Positions 10,246 through 19,251 of a DNA stretch of 64,000 nucleotides are shown here, piece by piece. The notes beneath the pieces are model-generated. The model saw nothing but the letters and a program-made list of their open reading frames with translations, was not told the DNA's origin and did no database searches. The translations under genes were made by a program, and so were the position numbers. The first letter of the stretch is position 1. Each line of letters starts with the position of its first letter. Location: assembly GCF_013170825.1 (NCBI RefSeq), contig NZ_CP033365.1, forward strand, positions 4,104,001 through 4,168,000, given 5' to 3'. The stretch comes from Mesorhizobium sp. NZP2298 (lineage in GTDB: Bacteria > Pseudomonadota > Alphaproteobacteria > Rhizobiales > Rhizobiaceae).

Positions 10246-10869
10246 TCAGGCCGGCGGCAACTGGCCATTCTGGATGCGCTCGATGCGATAGCGCATGAGC
10301 CGGAGGATACGGCTTTCGAAATTGACGCTTTCGACGCGGTCGAACTGCACCTGGGCGCGATCGTGCCTGGCGAGGACGGCGGCGGTGATCTCGGCCGCCT
10401 TCGCCTTGGCCGCATCGCAATCCTTCTGCGGATAGGTAGCCTTCAGCGCGTCTTCCAACTCGCGGGCATGATTCTTGGCGATCTCGACATGGCGTTCTTC
10501 GTGGCGCTTGATGTCGGCAGACAGCGTATCCCAGAACAGCTTGACATCGGCATCCGCCTTGCGCGGGCGGCGCCATTCCGGAAGGATTACCTTGACCTTG
10601 AGGGTCACGACCGCGTCGGCGATCCGGCAGGAGCCAGCCTGCCGGGCGTAGCTGATACGAGTGGTGAAGGCCATCTGGGTGGCGCCGGGGTGGCGCGAGC
10701 CCGTGCTTTTGACCTGCGGCCCATGTTTGGAGAGCTGCTTCTCGATATCCTCGAGCGTGCTGCCGCCAATGGAAAAATAGCTGTATGTCTTCACCAGATT
10801 GGCCGCGCCCGCTGGGATGGCGGTCGTCACGGCAAGCAGCAGCGCGCAGAGCAGGGTTCGTTTCATCAT
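10246..10869 (-). CDS. Secreted DUF922 protein with HExxH motif (putative Zn protease)
   Basis: The ATG at 10869 gives 207 aa with a clear signal peptide (MMKRTLLCALLLAVTTAIPAGAA). The mature part contains HEERH at residues 123-127, a canonical HExxH zinc-metalloprotease motif with another His four residues on. This matches the DUF922 family, annotated as predicted secreted Zn-dependent proteases. The reading frame extends far upstream, but that extension has no domain and would run antisense through folP, so I chose the signal-peptide start. The substrate is unknown and activity is not proven for the family. Confidence 0.8.
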   Translation of the reverse strand: MMKRTLLCALLLAVTTAIPAGAANLVKTYSYFSIGGSTLEDIEKQLSKHGPQVKSTGSRHPGATQMAFTTRISYARQAGSCRIADAVVTLKVKVILPEWRRPRKADADVKLFWDTLSADIKRHEERHVEIAKNHARELEDALKATYPQKDCDAAKAKAAEITAAVLARHDRAQVQFDRVESVNFESRILRLMRYRIERIQNGQLPPA

Positions 10870-10968
10870 ATTGCCTCTTCGACCACCTTGCTTTACGGCC
10901 GTTGCCAACGCAACGGAATTGATCCTTTGCGGATCACACATCATTGATGAACCCATGGTTGATGAGCA

Positions 10969-11853
10969 ATGACGGCGGGGCGATGGCAGCTGGCCCATGG
11001 ACGCCATCTCGACCTTGGCCGCAAGGCCGTGGTTGTCGGGATCCTCAATGTCACCCCCGACAGCTTTTCCGACGGTGGCCTGTTTGATGTCCCCGAGGCG
11101 GCACTGGCCCAGGCGCGTCGCATGGTCGGCGAAGGGGCTCGGATCATCGATGTTGGTGGAGAATCGACCCGGCCGGGTGGTGCCGCAATATCGGCCAGCG
11201 AGGAACAGGCGCGTATCCTGCCGGTGATCGAGGCGCTGGCGCGTTCCGGCGAGGTGCTGATTTCGGTCGACACCTATCGTGCCGAGACCGCGCGGCTTGC
11301 GGTGGCTGCCGGCGCGCATGTCGTCAACGATGTCTGGGGTTTGCAGCGCGAGCCCGACATTGCGCGGGTCGCCGCCGAAACCGGCGCCGGGCTCATCATC
11401 ATGCACACCGGTCGGGATCGCGAAAAACTGCCCGACGTGATCGCCGACCAATTCGCCTTCCTGGAGAAATCGCTGGAGATCGCCCGTCGGAACGGCGTTG
11501 CGGACGAGCGCATCGTGCTTGACCCCGGCTTCGGCTTCGCCAAGGAGACGGCTGAGGAAAATCTCGACCTGATGGCGCGTTTTGCCGAGCTTCATGCGCT
11601 TGGCTTTCCGTTGATGGCCGGCACCTCGCGAAAACGCTTCATCGGCACCGTCACCGGCCGCGATGCGGCCGACCGTGCCGCCGGGACGGCGGCGACCAGC
11701 GTCATTCTCAGGCTCAGGGGAGCGCATCTGTTTCGCGTCCATGATGTCGCAATCAACGTGGACGCGCTGGCCGTGGCGGATGCTATGCTGGCGCGTGAAA
11801 CCGCTGCATCGGCCCGAAAATCGGAGTCGATTTTCGGAAAGCACGATGCGTAG
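10969..11853 (+). CDS. folP: Dihydropteroate synthase
   Basis: This 294-aa enzyme condenses 6-hydroxymethyl-dihydropterin pyrophosphate with p-aminobenzoate to give dihydropteroate, the sulfonamide-sensitive step of folate synthesis. Family signatures are present: GILNVTPDSFSDGG, DVGGESTRPGG, the ISVDTYR strand, VNDVWG, LDPGFGFAKE and GTSRKRFIG near the C-terminus. It heads a folP-folB-folK cluster. The last 15-18 residues (ending SARKSESIFGKHDA) are encoded by a palindromic dispersed element, so the natural C-terminus has probably been extended by repeat insertion. Confidence 0.97.
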   Translation: MTAGRWQLAHGRHLDLGRKAVVVGILNVTPDSFSDGGLFDVPEAALAQARRMVGEGARIIDVGGESTRPGGAAISASEEQARILPVIEALARSGEVLISVDTYRAETARLAVAAGAHVVNDVWGLQREPDIARVAAETGAGLIIMHTGRDREKLPDVIADQFAFLEKSLEIARRNGVADERIVLDPGFGFAKETAEENLDLMARFAELHALGFPLMAGTSRKRFIGTVTGRDAADRAAGTAATSVILRLRGAHLFRVHDVAINVDALAVADAMLARETAASARKSESIFGKHDA

Positions 11854-11912
11854 ATTCAAAAGTGTTAGAGCGTACTTTGTGCGTCCAAGTGGACGCACGT
11901 CGCTCTAGATCG
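11808..11912. repeat. Dispersed palindromic element, family C, overlapping the folP 3' end
   Basis: Nested hairpins fill the folP-folB junction. CCGAAAATCggagtcGATTTTCGG lies inside a GCATCG...CGATGC outer stem. A second structure, GTGCGTCCaagtGGACGCAC, is enclosed by TAGAGCG...CGCTCTA. The folP stop lies inside the element. A related half element occurs at 15353-15384. Confidence 0.7.
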
Positions 11913-11924
11913 GGACGCTGAGCC

Positions 11925-12284
11925 ATGTATGTCATCCGCTTGAAGAACTGCGCCTTCTTTGCCCGGCATGGCGTGCTCGACGAGGAGGAGGCGCTCGGCC
12001 AGCGTTTCTATGTCGACGCGGTGCTGTCGGTCGAACCCGGCCGCGCGCTTGTCGACGATGCCATCGGGGAAACCGTCAACTATGGGATTGCCTTCACGGT
12101 GATCGAGAAGATCATCACCGGCGAGCGGCGCTTCCTGATCGAGGCCCTGGCAATGGAAGTGGCAAAGGCGCTGACGGAGCGGTTTCCCCAGATCAAGAGA
12201 GCCGAAATCACCGTGCGCAAGCCGAACGCGCCGGTGCCTGGTGTGCTCGATTATGTCGAGGTGACCGTTGTCTGGCCGGAGTAA
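11925..12284 (+). CDS. folB: Dihydroneopterin aldolase
   Basis: This 119-aa protein converts 7,8-dihydroneopterin to 6-hydroxymethyl-dihydropterin plus glycolaldehyde. It shows the FolB pattern: the start LKNCAFFARHGVLDEEEALGQ, the ETVNYG segment, a Glu in the LIEALA helix and a C-terminal KPNAPVPGVLDYVEV strand with the conserved Lys. It lies between folP and folK, overlaps folK by 17 bp, and is probably co-transcribed with both. Confidence 0.96.
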   Translation: MYVIRLKNCAFFARHGVLDEEEALGQRFYVDAVLSVEPGRALVDDAIGETVNYGIAFTVIEKIITGERRFLIEALAMEVAKALTERFPQIKRAEITVRKPNAPVPGVLDYVEVTVVWPE

Positions 12285-12780
12285 CACCGTCTATCTCAGC
12301 CTCGGCGGGAATCTGGGCGACCCCGCTGCCTCGATGGCAGCGGCGTTGCGTATTCTCGATGCCGATGCGGATACCAGCGTCGCCGCTGTCTCTTCGCTCT
12401 ATCGTACGCCGCCCTGGGGCAAGCTCGATCAGCCGGATTTCCTCAACGCCGCCGCCGAACTGTCGACCCGACTCTCGCCGCGGGCGCTGCTCGATCTCTG
12501 CCTCGATGCCGAGCGAAAGCTGAAGCGGGTGCGTGAGGAGCGCTGGGGGCCGCGCCTGATCGATATCGACATTCTGGTGTTCGGCGACCGCATCATCCAT
12601 GAGACCGGCCTGGAAGTGCCACATCCGCGCATGCTGGAGCGCGCCTTCGTGCTGGCGCCGCTGGCCGAAATCGCGCCGGATCTTGCCGTCGGCGGGCGAA
12701 GCGTGTCGGAGCGCTTGGGCGCCGTAGACGCCGCCGGCATCGAGAGATTGCCGTCCGGCCGTGACTGGTGGCTGCGCTGA
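12268..12780 (+). CDS. folK: 2-amino-4-hydroxy-6-hydroxymethyldihydropteridine diphosphokinase
   Basis: This 170-aa kinase transfers pyrophosphate from ATP to the FolB product, making the FolP substrate. It has YLSLGGNLGDP at the N-terminus, the SSLYRTPPWG and PDFLNAAAEL strands and the signature RWGPRLIDIDIL with its magnesium-binding Asp pair. The start is a TTG inside folB (17-bp overlap). No in-frame ATG precedes the conserved NTVYLSLGGN start, so translational coupling to folB is likely. All three folate genes here act consecutively. Confidence 0.95.
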   Translation: MSGRSNTVYLSLGGNLGDPAASMAAALRILDADADTSVAAVSSLYRTPPWGKLDQPDFLNAAAELSTRLSPRALLDLCLDAERKLKRVREERWGPRLIDIDILVFGDRIIHETGLEVPHPRMLERAFVLAPLAEIAPDLAVGGRSVSERLGAVDAAGIERLPSGRDWWLR

Positions 12781-12848
12781 GGCAATTCGAGGAAAGTGTG
12801 AGACGGCTCCGCCTTGGGAATTGCGTCGAACAAAGAGATGGATGGGCG

Positions 12849-13394
12849 TCAGCCTGAGAAACCGCCTGCGTCCAGGAATGCCTTTTCCTCCGCCGTGGTT
12901 TCGCGGCCAAGCAACCTGTTGCGGTGCGGAAAGCGGCCGAAGCGCTGGATGATGTCACGGTGCTCCAGCGCGTATTTCAGGTTGAACTCGGCCCTGGCGG
13001 TGTGCAGTTCGACCGAGATGTCCTGGTCGGCAAGGTTTTCAGCATGTTCGAACGGCAAATACAGGAACACGCGGACTTCGGGTTCCAGCGCCAGGTCATG
13101 CCCGGCGGCGACCGCCTTCTGAGCAAAATGCTTGGCCAGCGAGTCGGTGGCATACATGTGGCCGGTACCGCGAAAACAATTGCGCGGAAACTGGTCGAGC
13201 AGGATCATCAGCGCCAGCGAGCCTTCGGCGTGTTCTGACCAATCATCGCATTCGCGCCGCGCGGCGGCGTAGTGCAGATCAAGAAAGCGGTCGCGGAAAC
13301 CGGCATCGAAGGCATCGTTCTTCTCGAACCATGCATCCTCGCCGGCGTCACGCCAGAATTTGGTGACCGACAGGGCCCTGCTGTCCAATTCCAT
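12849..13394 (-). CDS. DUF924 family protein
   Basis: I chose the ATG at 13394 (181 aa), which follows AGGGA at a good distance; a TTG at 13412 would overlap the kef gene stop. The protein is helical and soluble and carries DUF924 hallmarks: KFWRDAGEDAWFEKNDAFD near the start, LILLDQFPRNCFRGTGHMYATD in the middle (here MILLDQ) and PFEHAENLADQ. The family resembles TPR-like folds and has no established biochemical function. It is transcribed in the same direction directly behind the antiporter gene, so the two are probably in one unit. Confidence 0.85.
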   Translation of the reverse strand: MELDSRALSVTKFWRDAGEDAWFEKNDAFDAGFRDRFLDLHYAAARRECDDWSEHAEGSLALMILLDQFPRNCFRGTGHMYATDSLAKHFAQKAVAAGHDLALEPEVRVFLYLPFEHAENLADQDISVELHTARAEFNLKYALEHRDIIQRFGRFPHRNRLLGRETTAEEKAFLDAGGFSG

Positions 13395-13408
13395 GCATGC
13401 TTCCCTGT

Positions 13409-15250
13409 TCAATCGGCAGTTTCGGATTTGTGCAGGACGCCGGCCGTCTCTTCATTGAGTGCCTGACCGGGGCGGCGCGGCGTGGAGAGCGGTGTCGGAA
13501 TCGGCGTGCCGATGTTGCCCCGCAAGAAGCGTTGTCCGGCGCGGATGCCTTCGGCGAGTTGGGTTTCGAAGCGGTCGGTGTCGCGGCGCCTGACGTCTTC
13601 GATCGTTTCAGCCACGTCTTCGGGATCGACACCAAGCGATTCCAGGGCCGAGCCACCGAAAACCAGGGCAGATTCGAAGGTCTCACGCAGCTGATAGTCG
13701 ACGCCGGCGCGAATGAGCTGCAGCGCGGTGCCGCGGTCGAAAGCCCGGGCCAGCACTGTAAGCAGCGGAAATTCGGCCTTGATCAGCTCGGCAATGCGAA
13801 CAGCCGCATCGGCCTTGTCGACACAGATCAGCACCGCGCGTGCCCGGCCGGCGCCGGCCGCATGCAGGATATCCAGCCGCGTGCCGTCGCCATAATAGAC
13901 CTTGAAGCCGAAATCGGCCGCCGCCTGGATCATCTCGACATCGTTGTCGATGATCGAGACGTCTATGCCGCGCAACAGCAGCGGCTGGCTGGCGATCTGG
14001 CCGAAGCGGCCGAAGCCGATGATCAGCACGCTGCCAGTCAGGCCGTCGGCGATATCGACCCCGTCGAGCGACTGCTCGTCGCGCGGGGTGACATATCGCA
14101 AGGCGATGATTGCCAGCGGCGTCAGCACCATGGAGATGATGACGATCGCCGTCAGGGTCGCGTTGGCCTGGCCGTCGATGATGCCGACGGCAGCGGCGGC
14201 CGAGTAGAGGACGAAGGCGAATTCACCACCTTGCGCCATGAAGACGGCGCGTTCGAGCGCTTCGCGATGGCCGGTTTTGAGGATGCGGGCGACGATGTAG
14301 ATGCCAAGCGCCTTCATCACCATGTAGGCGACGACATAGACGGCGATCAGCTTCCAGTTCGCGGCCACCACATGCAGGTCGAGCGACATGCCGACGGCAA
14401 GGAAGAACAGGCCGAGCAGGATACCGCGGAACGGTTCGATGTCGGCTTCGAGCTGATGGCGGAAGGTCGATTCGGACAGAAGAACGCCGGCCAGGAACGC
14501 CCCCATCGCCATCGACAGGCCGCTGAGCTGCATGGCGAGTGCCGATCCGAGCACGACCAGAAGGGCCGCCGCCGTCATCACCTCGCGGGCACGGGCATCC
14601 GCCAGGATGCGGAAGAAGGGGTTGAGCAGATAGCGTCCGGCCAGCACCAGTCCGACGATCGCGGCAAGGCCGATGCCGACCTCGGTCAGTCTTTCCGACA
14701 GGCTGGTGTCAGCGCCGCCGGGTGCCAGGAATGCGATCAGGGCCAGCAGCGGCACGATGGCCAGATCTTCCAGCAGCAGGATGGAGACGATGCGCTGGCC
14801 TTTCGGCGAGGCGATTTCGCCGCGTTCCTCCAGAAGCTGCATGACGATCGCCGTCGAGGTCAGCACGAAACCGGCTCCGGCCACGAAGGATTGCGAGATC
14901 GAAAACCCCCCGGCCATCCCCACGCCGGTCAGAAGGACCGCGCAGATCCCGACCTGGAGCGCGCCGAGGCCGAAGATTTCGCGCCGCAGGCCCCATAGCC
15001 GCGACGGCTGCATTTCCAGCCCGATGATGAACAGGAACATGACGACGCCGAGTTCGGCGACGTGGAGGATGGCGCCCGATTCGGAAAAGACGCCGATGCC
15101 GAACGGGCCGATCACCACGCCGGCGGCCAGATAGCCAAGGATCGAGCCGAGGCCCATGCGCTTGAAGATTGGAACGGCGACGACCCCCGCGGCAAGCAGC
15201 GCCACCACCTGAATGAGATCGCTGCCTGATGTTTCTACCGCCATTCCCAC
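13409..15250 (-). CDS. Kef-type CPA2 monovalent cation:proton antiporter with RCK domain
   Basis: This 613-aa protein has a hydrophobic antiporter domain of about 12 TM segments (1-390). It contains LGYLAAGVVIGPFG, the LLLEDLAIVPLLAL ion-site helix and GAFLAGVLLSES. An RCK/TrkA-N domain follows (VLIIGFGRFGQIASQPLL, about 415-530), then a charged tail. It belongs with KefB/KefC potassium efflux systems, which exchange K+ for H+ during electrophile stress or pH change. No KefF/KefG ancillary subunit is adjacent, so glutathione control is unproven. GTG at 15250 and ATG at 15244 are both possible starts. Confidence 0.9.
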   Translation of the reverse strand: MGMAVETSGSDLIQVVALLAAGVVAVPIFKRMGLGSILGYLAAGVVIGPFGIGVFSESGAILHVAELGVVMFLFIIGLEMQPSRLWGLRREIFGLGALQVGICAVLLTGVGMAGGFSISQSFVAGAGFVLTSTAIVMQLLEERGEIASPKGQRIVSILLLEDLAIVPLLALIAFLAPGGADTSLSERLTEVGIGLAAIVGLVLAGRYLLNPFFRILADARAREVMTAAALLVVLGSALAMQLSGLSMAMGAFLAGVLLSESTFRHQLEADIEPFRGILLGLFFLAVGMSLDLHVVAANWKLIAVYVVAYMVMKALGIYIVARILKTGHREALERAVFMAQGGEFAFVLYSAAAAVGIIDGQANATLTAIVIISMVLTPLAIIALRYVTPRDEQSLDGVDIADGLTGSVLIIGFGRFGQIASQPLLLRGIDVSIIDNDVEMIQAAADFGFKVYYGDGTRLDILHAAGAGRARAVLICVDKADAAVRIAELIKAEFPLLTVLARAFDRGTALQLIRAGVDYQLRETFESALVFGGSALESLGVDPEDVAETIEDVRRRDTDRFETQLAEGIRAGQRFLRGNIGTPIPTPLSTPRRPGQALNEETAGVLHKSETAD

Positions 15251-15352
15251 CGTTCCGTTTGTTCGAGGACCGCGGCCGACGCGGTCAAAACCATGGCGGC
15301 GCGCGGATCGAGGGATGCGCTGGGACGCCGTAGCACCTTGATTTTGCGCATG

Positions 15353-15384
15353 ATCCGCTCAGAAAATCGATTCCGATTTTCATG
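15353..15384. repeat. Half copy of the GAAAATCG...CGATTTTC palindromic element
   Basis: The sequence gcgcatgatccgctca is followed by the hairpin GAAAATCGattcCGATTTTC. The stem is related to the folP-end element (11808-11912). It lies about 100 bp upstream of the antiporter start and might be a partial copy left after decay. Confidence 0.45.
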
Positions 15385-15587
15385 TCTCGCGCCTGGCCGG
15401 AAGGATAGGGGTTTCGGCGCGGATCGAACAGCCTGAATCCAGCCCGGACAATATTGCAGGCGCGTTACACAAGTTGAGGCTGAGGCCGCGTTGCATCTTG
15501 CCACAATCGAGGGTTAGAGCACGCTCGGCTTCGGCCATTGGAGGGTGAGCGACGATCAAGTCGCGCCCTTTTGAGGAGATGACTGAC

Positions 15588-15854
15588 ATGAAGAAGTTTT
15601 TGCTTGTTGCCGTCGGCCTGGCGGTGCTTGCCGGCTCGGCCTGTTCGAAGGCACCGGAATGCACGGCCGAGATCGCGACCAAGAAGGCGCAGGACATGGC
15701 TGCCGCGCTGCAGGAAGCGATCACCAAGGATCCGTCCAAGGCAGCTGACCTGACCGCCAAGGTCCAGGCGGTGACAACCAAGTACCAGGGCACCACGACA
15801 CTTGCCGATGCCTGCAAGGCCTATGACGAGGTGACGGCAGCGATCAAGGGCTGA
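15588..15854 (+). CDS. Small exported protein, possible lipoprotein
   Basis: From the ATG at 15588 (preceded by GAGGAG nine bases upstream) this encodes 88 aa. The start MKKFLLVAVGLAVLAGSAC is a typical export signal ending near a Cys. The lipobox is imperfect (GSAC rather than LAGC), so lipidation is uncertain. The mature part is about 68 residues, rich in Ala, Lys and Thr, with three Cys. I recognise no family. An ATG at 15579 sits directly against the ribosome site and is less likely. A good terminator follows at 15878. Confidence 0.7.
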   Translation: MKKFLLVAVGLAVLAGSACSKAPECTAEIATKKAQDMAAALQEAITKDPSKAADLTAKVQAVTTKYQGTTTLADACKAYDEVTAAIKG

Positions 15855-15877
15855 CGCCCGGTTCGACTGTTTCAGAG

Positions 15878-15912
15878 GAGGCGGTGGCGATGGGCTGCCG
15901 CCTCTTTGCTTT
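15878..15912 (+). terminator. Rho-independent terminator after the small exported protein
   Basis: GAGGCGG (15878-15884) pairs with CCGCCTC (15898-15904) and is followed by tttgctttt. It ends the upstream plus-strand gene, 24 bp after its stop. Confidence 0.75.
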
Positions 15913-15939
15913 TGAGGTGTATTACGGCGCGATGCGCGC

Positions 15940-16500
15940 TCAGTTAGGCGCGATGGAGCCGACTTCGACGGCATCGACGCGCTTCAGGCTCATGCCGATG
16001 ACCGGCACCAACTGGTCCTGGACACGCACGGCAACCGTCACGGTCATCGAATTGTCGTCGGGAATGCGGGCCTGCATGACGCCGCGCAACTGGTTACGGT
16101 TGATGGTGAAGACCACCTTGCGGGCATCGACAACATTGCCGCCGATGATATCGAGGCCTGCACCGGCCGAGCCGCCCATGAAGGAGCCCTTGTAGTCGCG
16201 GCCCTTGCGCTCGATCTTGGCTGACATTGGCTGGGTAAACACGCCGACCCGGCAGCCGCCGTCCAGCGTCATGCCCATCTTGCCGTCGGGCGTGGAGCCG
16301 GTGAAGCTGCAGTTGAATTTCGTGCCCTTGTACTTGCCGGCGATGATTTCGCCCGGACCGACCCATTTGCCTTCGGCCGACTGGAAGAACTGCTTGTCCG
16401 GCTCCGCGGCGGAAGCCCCGGAAGCGACGCCGACGACTGCTGTGATCGCGACGGCCAGGGGCAGGACGCTGGACAGAATTACGCTTTTCATCGACGACAC
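15940..16500 (-). CDS. Secreted conserved hypothetical protein
   Basis: This 186-aa protein (GTG at 16500; 183 aa from ATG 16491, where the signal MKSVILSSVLPLAVAITAVV begins) has a cleavable signal ending ASGASA. The mature part looks beta-rich: an EGKWVGPGEIIAGKYKGTKFNC strand, DGKMGMTLDGGCRVG, a glycine-rich GSAGAGLDIIGGNV turn and a C-terminal domain ending VEVGSIAPN. I cannot assign a function. It is probably periplasmic, by analogy with similar rhizobial proteins of unknown role. Confidence 0.75.
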   Translation of the reverse strand: MSSMKSVILSSVLPLAVAITAVVGVASGASAAEPDKQFFQSAEGKWVGPGEIIAGKYKGTKFNCSFTGSTPDGKMGMTLDGGCRVGVFTQPMSAKIERKGRDYKGSFMGGSAGAGLDIIGGNVVDARKVVFTINRNQLRGVMQARIPDDNSMTVTVAVRVQDQLVPVIGMSLKRVDAVEVGSIAPN

Positions 16501-16614
16501 CCGGCAACAAAGAGGCTGTTTGGAACCGGTTTGACCATGAAGAAGATTGGTTAATGCTTCGTCACTGCGGGGCGTCGAAACCGCAATCAGCTCATCGTCG
16601 GGAGGAGCAGGGCG

Positions 16615-17700
16615 CTACTTGCCGGAGCCCGTCGTTTCGGTGTCCTTCTTCGCGGCGAACGATGTCAAGGCAGAGAGAAAATCGCCCAGTCCAGGACGTT
16701 TGGCTGCACTGAAGGGCAGGGGGCGCGCCGTCTCCATCGCCGCGATGCCGATGCGTGCCGTCATCATGCCATTGACGACGCCCTCGCCGAGCTTTGCCGA
16801 AAGGCGCGCCGCCAGGCCGTGGCCGACGATCTGCTGGACGAAACTGTCGCCGACGGCGATCGAGCCGGTGACCGCCAGATGCGCCAGAACGCTGCGCGCC
16901 AGGCGGAAGAACCCCAGCGTTCCCGGCCGTCCGCCATAGAGTTCCGAAAGACGGCGAATGAGGCGGCCTGCCTCGAACACCACATAGGCGACATCGACGA
17001 GCGCGCGCGGGCTGACCGCCGTCACCAGCGAGACGCGTTTGGCGGCCTCGAGGATCATCACCTTCGCCCGGGCATCAAGGGGCCCGAGAATTTCCGCTTC
17101 GGCCAAGCGCACCAGATTGCCGCCATCGATGATTTCGCCGCGCAGTTCGGCCAGCGCACGCCGGCCGGCCGCTGTTTCCGGCTTGGCCGCGACGAAAGCC
17201 GAAAGCTCGTCGACCACTGATCGTGCCGCCTTTGGATCGTCGCGCGCGATGGCATCGAGCGCGCGCTTCTGCAGTTTTTCGACCTCGGCGAGGCGGGCGA
17301 TCGCCAGGAACTCGCGGATCAGGATTACCAGGAGCGCGAGCACGGCAACAACAGCCATGCCGGCGGCCAGCCAGCCCAGCCATTCGGCACGGGCGAAGAG
17401 GTCGCGTATCAGCTGGTCTGTCCACAGGCCGACCGCCAGTGAAACCAGCACGCCCATGGCGCCGAAGAAGATGCTGGCCAACAGTGAGCGTTTTCTGGGG
17501 GCGATCGCCGGTGGCGGCTCGGCCGCAACGATGTCCGGCTCGTCGAAAACGTCGATCTCAGCCGGTATGACCAGCGCGACATCTGTCTTGAGCGCACGGG
17601 GTTTGCGCGAGGGCTCGGTCTGGCGCGCTTCTGGCGCATGCTGTGTTGGCGTGGCTTCCGGCTCGATGCGGAAGGCCGCCGGCTTGCGGGGCGCGGTCAT
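16615..17700 (-). CDS. YcjF/TIGR01620-family inner-membrane protein (DUF697)
   Basis: The protein is 361 aa. A polar, Pro/Arg-rich N-terminus (1-75) is followed by two membrane helices (about 80-105 and 110-135). A cytoplasmic helical region follows, with a C-terminal DUF697 domain (LGFFRLARSVLAHLAVTGSIAVGDSFVQQIVGHGLAARLSAKLGEG). It overlaps the upstream ycjX-like gene by four bases (ATGA), the usual arrangement of this pair. In enterobacteria the pair belongs to the phage-shock regulon. No pspABC genes are present here. The precise role is unknown. Confidence 0.88.
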   Translation of the reverse strand: MTAPRKPAAFRIEPEATPTQHAPEARQTEPSRKPRALKTDVALVIPAEIDVFDEPDIVAAEPPPAIAPRKRSLLASIFFGAMGVLVSLAVGLWTDQLIRDLFARAEWLGWLAAGMAVVAVLALLVILIREFLAIARLAEVEKLQKRALDAIARDDPKAARSVVDELSAFVAAKPETAAGRRALAELRGEIIDGGNLVRLAEAEILGPLDARAKVMILEAAKRVSLVTAVSPRALVDVAYVVFEAGRLIRRLSELYGGRPGTLGFFRLARSVLAHLAVTGSIAVGDSFVQQIVGHGLAARLSAKLGEGVVNGMMTARIGIAAMETARPLPFSAAKRPGLGDFLSALTSFAAKKDTETTGSGK

Positions 17701-19175
17701 GCCAGATGGTCTCCGATCAGGAACTGCAGGGCGCGGTCGAGCCTGATATGCGGCAAGGACAGCGTGACACCCTCGGCCGTGCGTTCGAGCCTTGGCGGAC
17801 GGAACCGGACAAAGCGGATTGCCGGGTCCGCGGAATCCTGCCTGTGGTCGGGTCCGGAGATGTCGAACAGCGCATCAATTTTCTCCGGTAAGTCACCAGG
17901 AAATATGGCAGTTTCGGTCTTTCCGTCAAACGTTTCGCCGTTGATCCTCTCGCCGGCGATCGGCGTGCCGATAATGACCGGCAACGTCTCGCGGCCTTGC
18001 TTGACCGTGCCTTCTCGGGTCGCACGCACCGCCGCCATGGCCACCACGTCGACGTCGGCGCCGGTGAAGTTCGCCCGTGCCACGGCGCGGTCGGCCAACC
18101 GCCGTACGATAGCCTGCAACCGGTCATGGCTTTCATGGTGCAGGTGGTCGGCCTTCGTCGCGGCGACCAGGATGCGGTCGATGCGCCGCGAAAAGAGGTC
18201 GGTGAGGAAGCTGCCCCGGCCGGGACGAAAACAGCTGAGAATCTCGGTCACGGCGCGCTCGAGATCGGCCATGGCGCCAGGGCCGGCATTCAGCGCCTGC
18301 ATGGCATCGATCAGCACGATCTGGCGGTCCAGCCGCGTGATGTGTTCGCGGAAGAAAGGTTTGACGACATGCGTCTTGTAAGCCTCGTAGCGCCTGTCCA
18401 TCATGGCGTGCAGCGACCCCGGTCGTGGACGTCTGTCGCCCAGGCCCGCCAGCGGCGCGAAAGTCAGCGCGGGCGAGCCTTCGAGATCGCCGGGCATCAG
18501 GAAACGGCCCGGCGGCAGGGTTGAAAGCGCCCGCTCGTCGAGTTTGCAGGCCTTGAGATAGGCGGCGAAGCTCTCCGCCAGGCGGCGTGCCGTCATCTCG
18601 TCGGCGTCGGCATTCGGGTCGATCCGCGCCGAGATCGCCCGCCAGGCCTGCGACAGATCCTCTCGCACCGGCAAAGCGGCCATCTCGATGGCTTCGCGTG
18701 AAAAATCGGTGAAGGATTTGCCGAGCAGCGGCAGGTCGAGCAGCCATTCGCCGGGGTAGTCGACGATGTCGACGGACAATTTGCCGGAAGAGAACATGCG
18801 GCTCCAACCGGAGGCCGATTCGTATTCGATGGTCAGCCGCAGTTCAGAAATGGCGCGTGTCGAATCGGGCCAGACCCGGTCGTTGACCAATGCGGCGATG
18901 TGGTCCTCGTACTGGAAGCGCGGCACGGCGTCGTCAGGTTGTTCCTCGAGGAAGGCGCGCGCGATGCGCCCCGATCTCCGTGCCTCGAACAATGGCAGGC
19001 GTCCGCCGTGGATCAGATTGTGGACCAACGCGGAGATGAACACCGTCTTGCCCGCGCGGGAAAGGCCTGTAACGCCCAGTCTCAACGACGGAGAAAAAAG
19101 CCCTGTGGCGCGTCCCGACAGCGTATCGAGGGCAATTCTTGCCTCGTCGGTGAAAGTGGTTAGCGATGATGCCAA
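17697..19175 (-). CDS. YcjX-family P-loop ATPase/GTPase-like protein
   Basis: This 492-aa cytoplasmic protein has the P-loop GLSRAGKTVFISALVHNLIHGGRLP near residue 37 and a Walker-B-like strand VDIVDYPGEWLLDLPLL. A QIVLIDAMQALNAG segment and ILVAATKADHLHHESHDRLQ resemble the G4 (NKxD-like) motif. This is the DUF463/YcjX family, which partners the YcjF membrane protein encoded by the overlapping next gene. The shared operon suggests a membrane-associated nucleotide-dependent complex. Confidence 0.9.
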   Translation of the reverse strand: MASSLTTFTDEARIALDTLSGRATGLFSPSLRLGVTGLSRAGKTVFISALVHNLIHGGRLPLFEARRSGRIARAFLEEQPDDAVPRFQYEDHIAALVNDRVWPDSTRAISELRLTIEYESASGWSRMFSSGKLSVDIVDYPGEWLLDLPLLGKSFTDFSREAIEMAALPVREDLSQAWRAISARIDPNADADEMTARRLAESFAAYLKACKLDERALSTLPPGRFLMPGDLEGSPALTFAPLAGLGDRRPRPGSLHAMMDRRYEAYKTHVVKPFFREHITRLDRQIVLIDAMQALNAGPGAMADLERAVTEILSCFRPGRGSFLTDLFSRRIDRILVAATKADHLHHESHDRLQAIVRRLADRAVARANFTGADVDVVAMAAVRATREGTVKQGRETLPVIIGTPIAGERINGETFDGKTETAIFPGDLPEKIDALFDISGPDHRQDSADPAIRFVRFRPPRLERTAEGVTLSLPHIRLDRALQFLIGDHLA

Positions 19176-19251
19176 AATGTGCTCTCTCGGGCTTCGGTCC
19201 CTGCGATATAGGCTTTGGAACCCGGCTTTGAAATGGCGCCGGCAAGCGACA

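Noticed and set aside
10870..11898. Upstream extension of the DUF922 gene to 550 aa
   Set aside because: It would run antisense through folP; a signal peptide start at 10869 explains the protein fully.
13397..14998. 533-aa plus-strand frame opposite the Kef antiporter
   Set aside because: The minus-strand frame has complete antiporter and RCK motifs; the plus frame has none.
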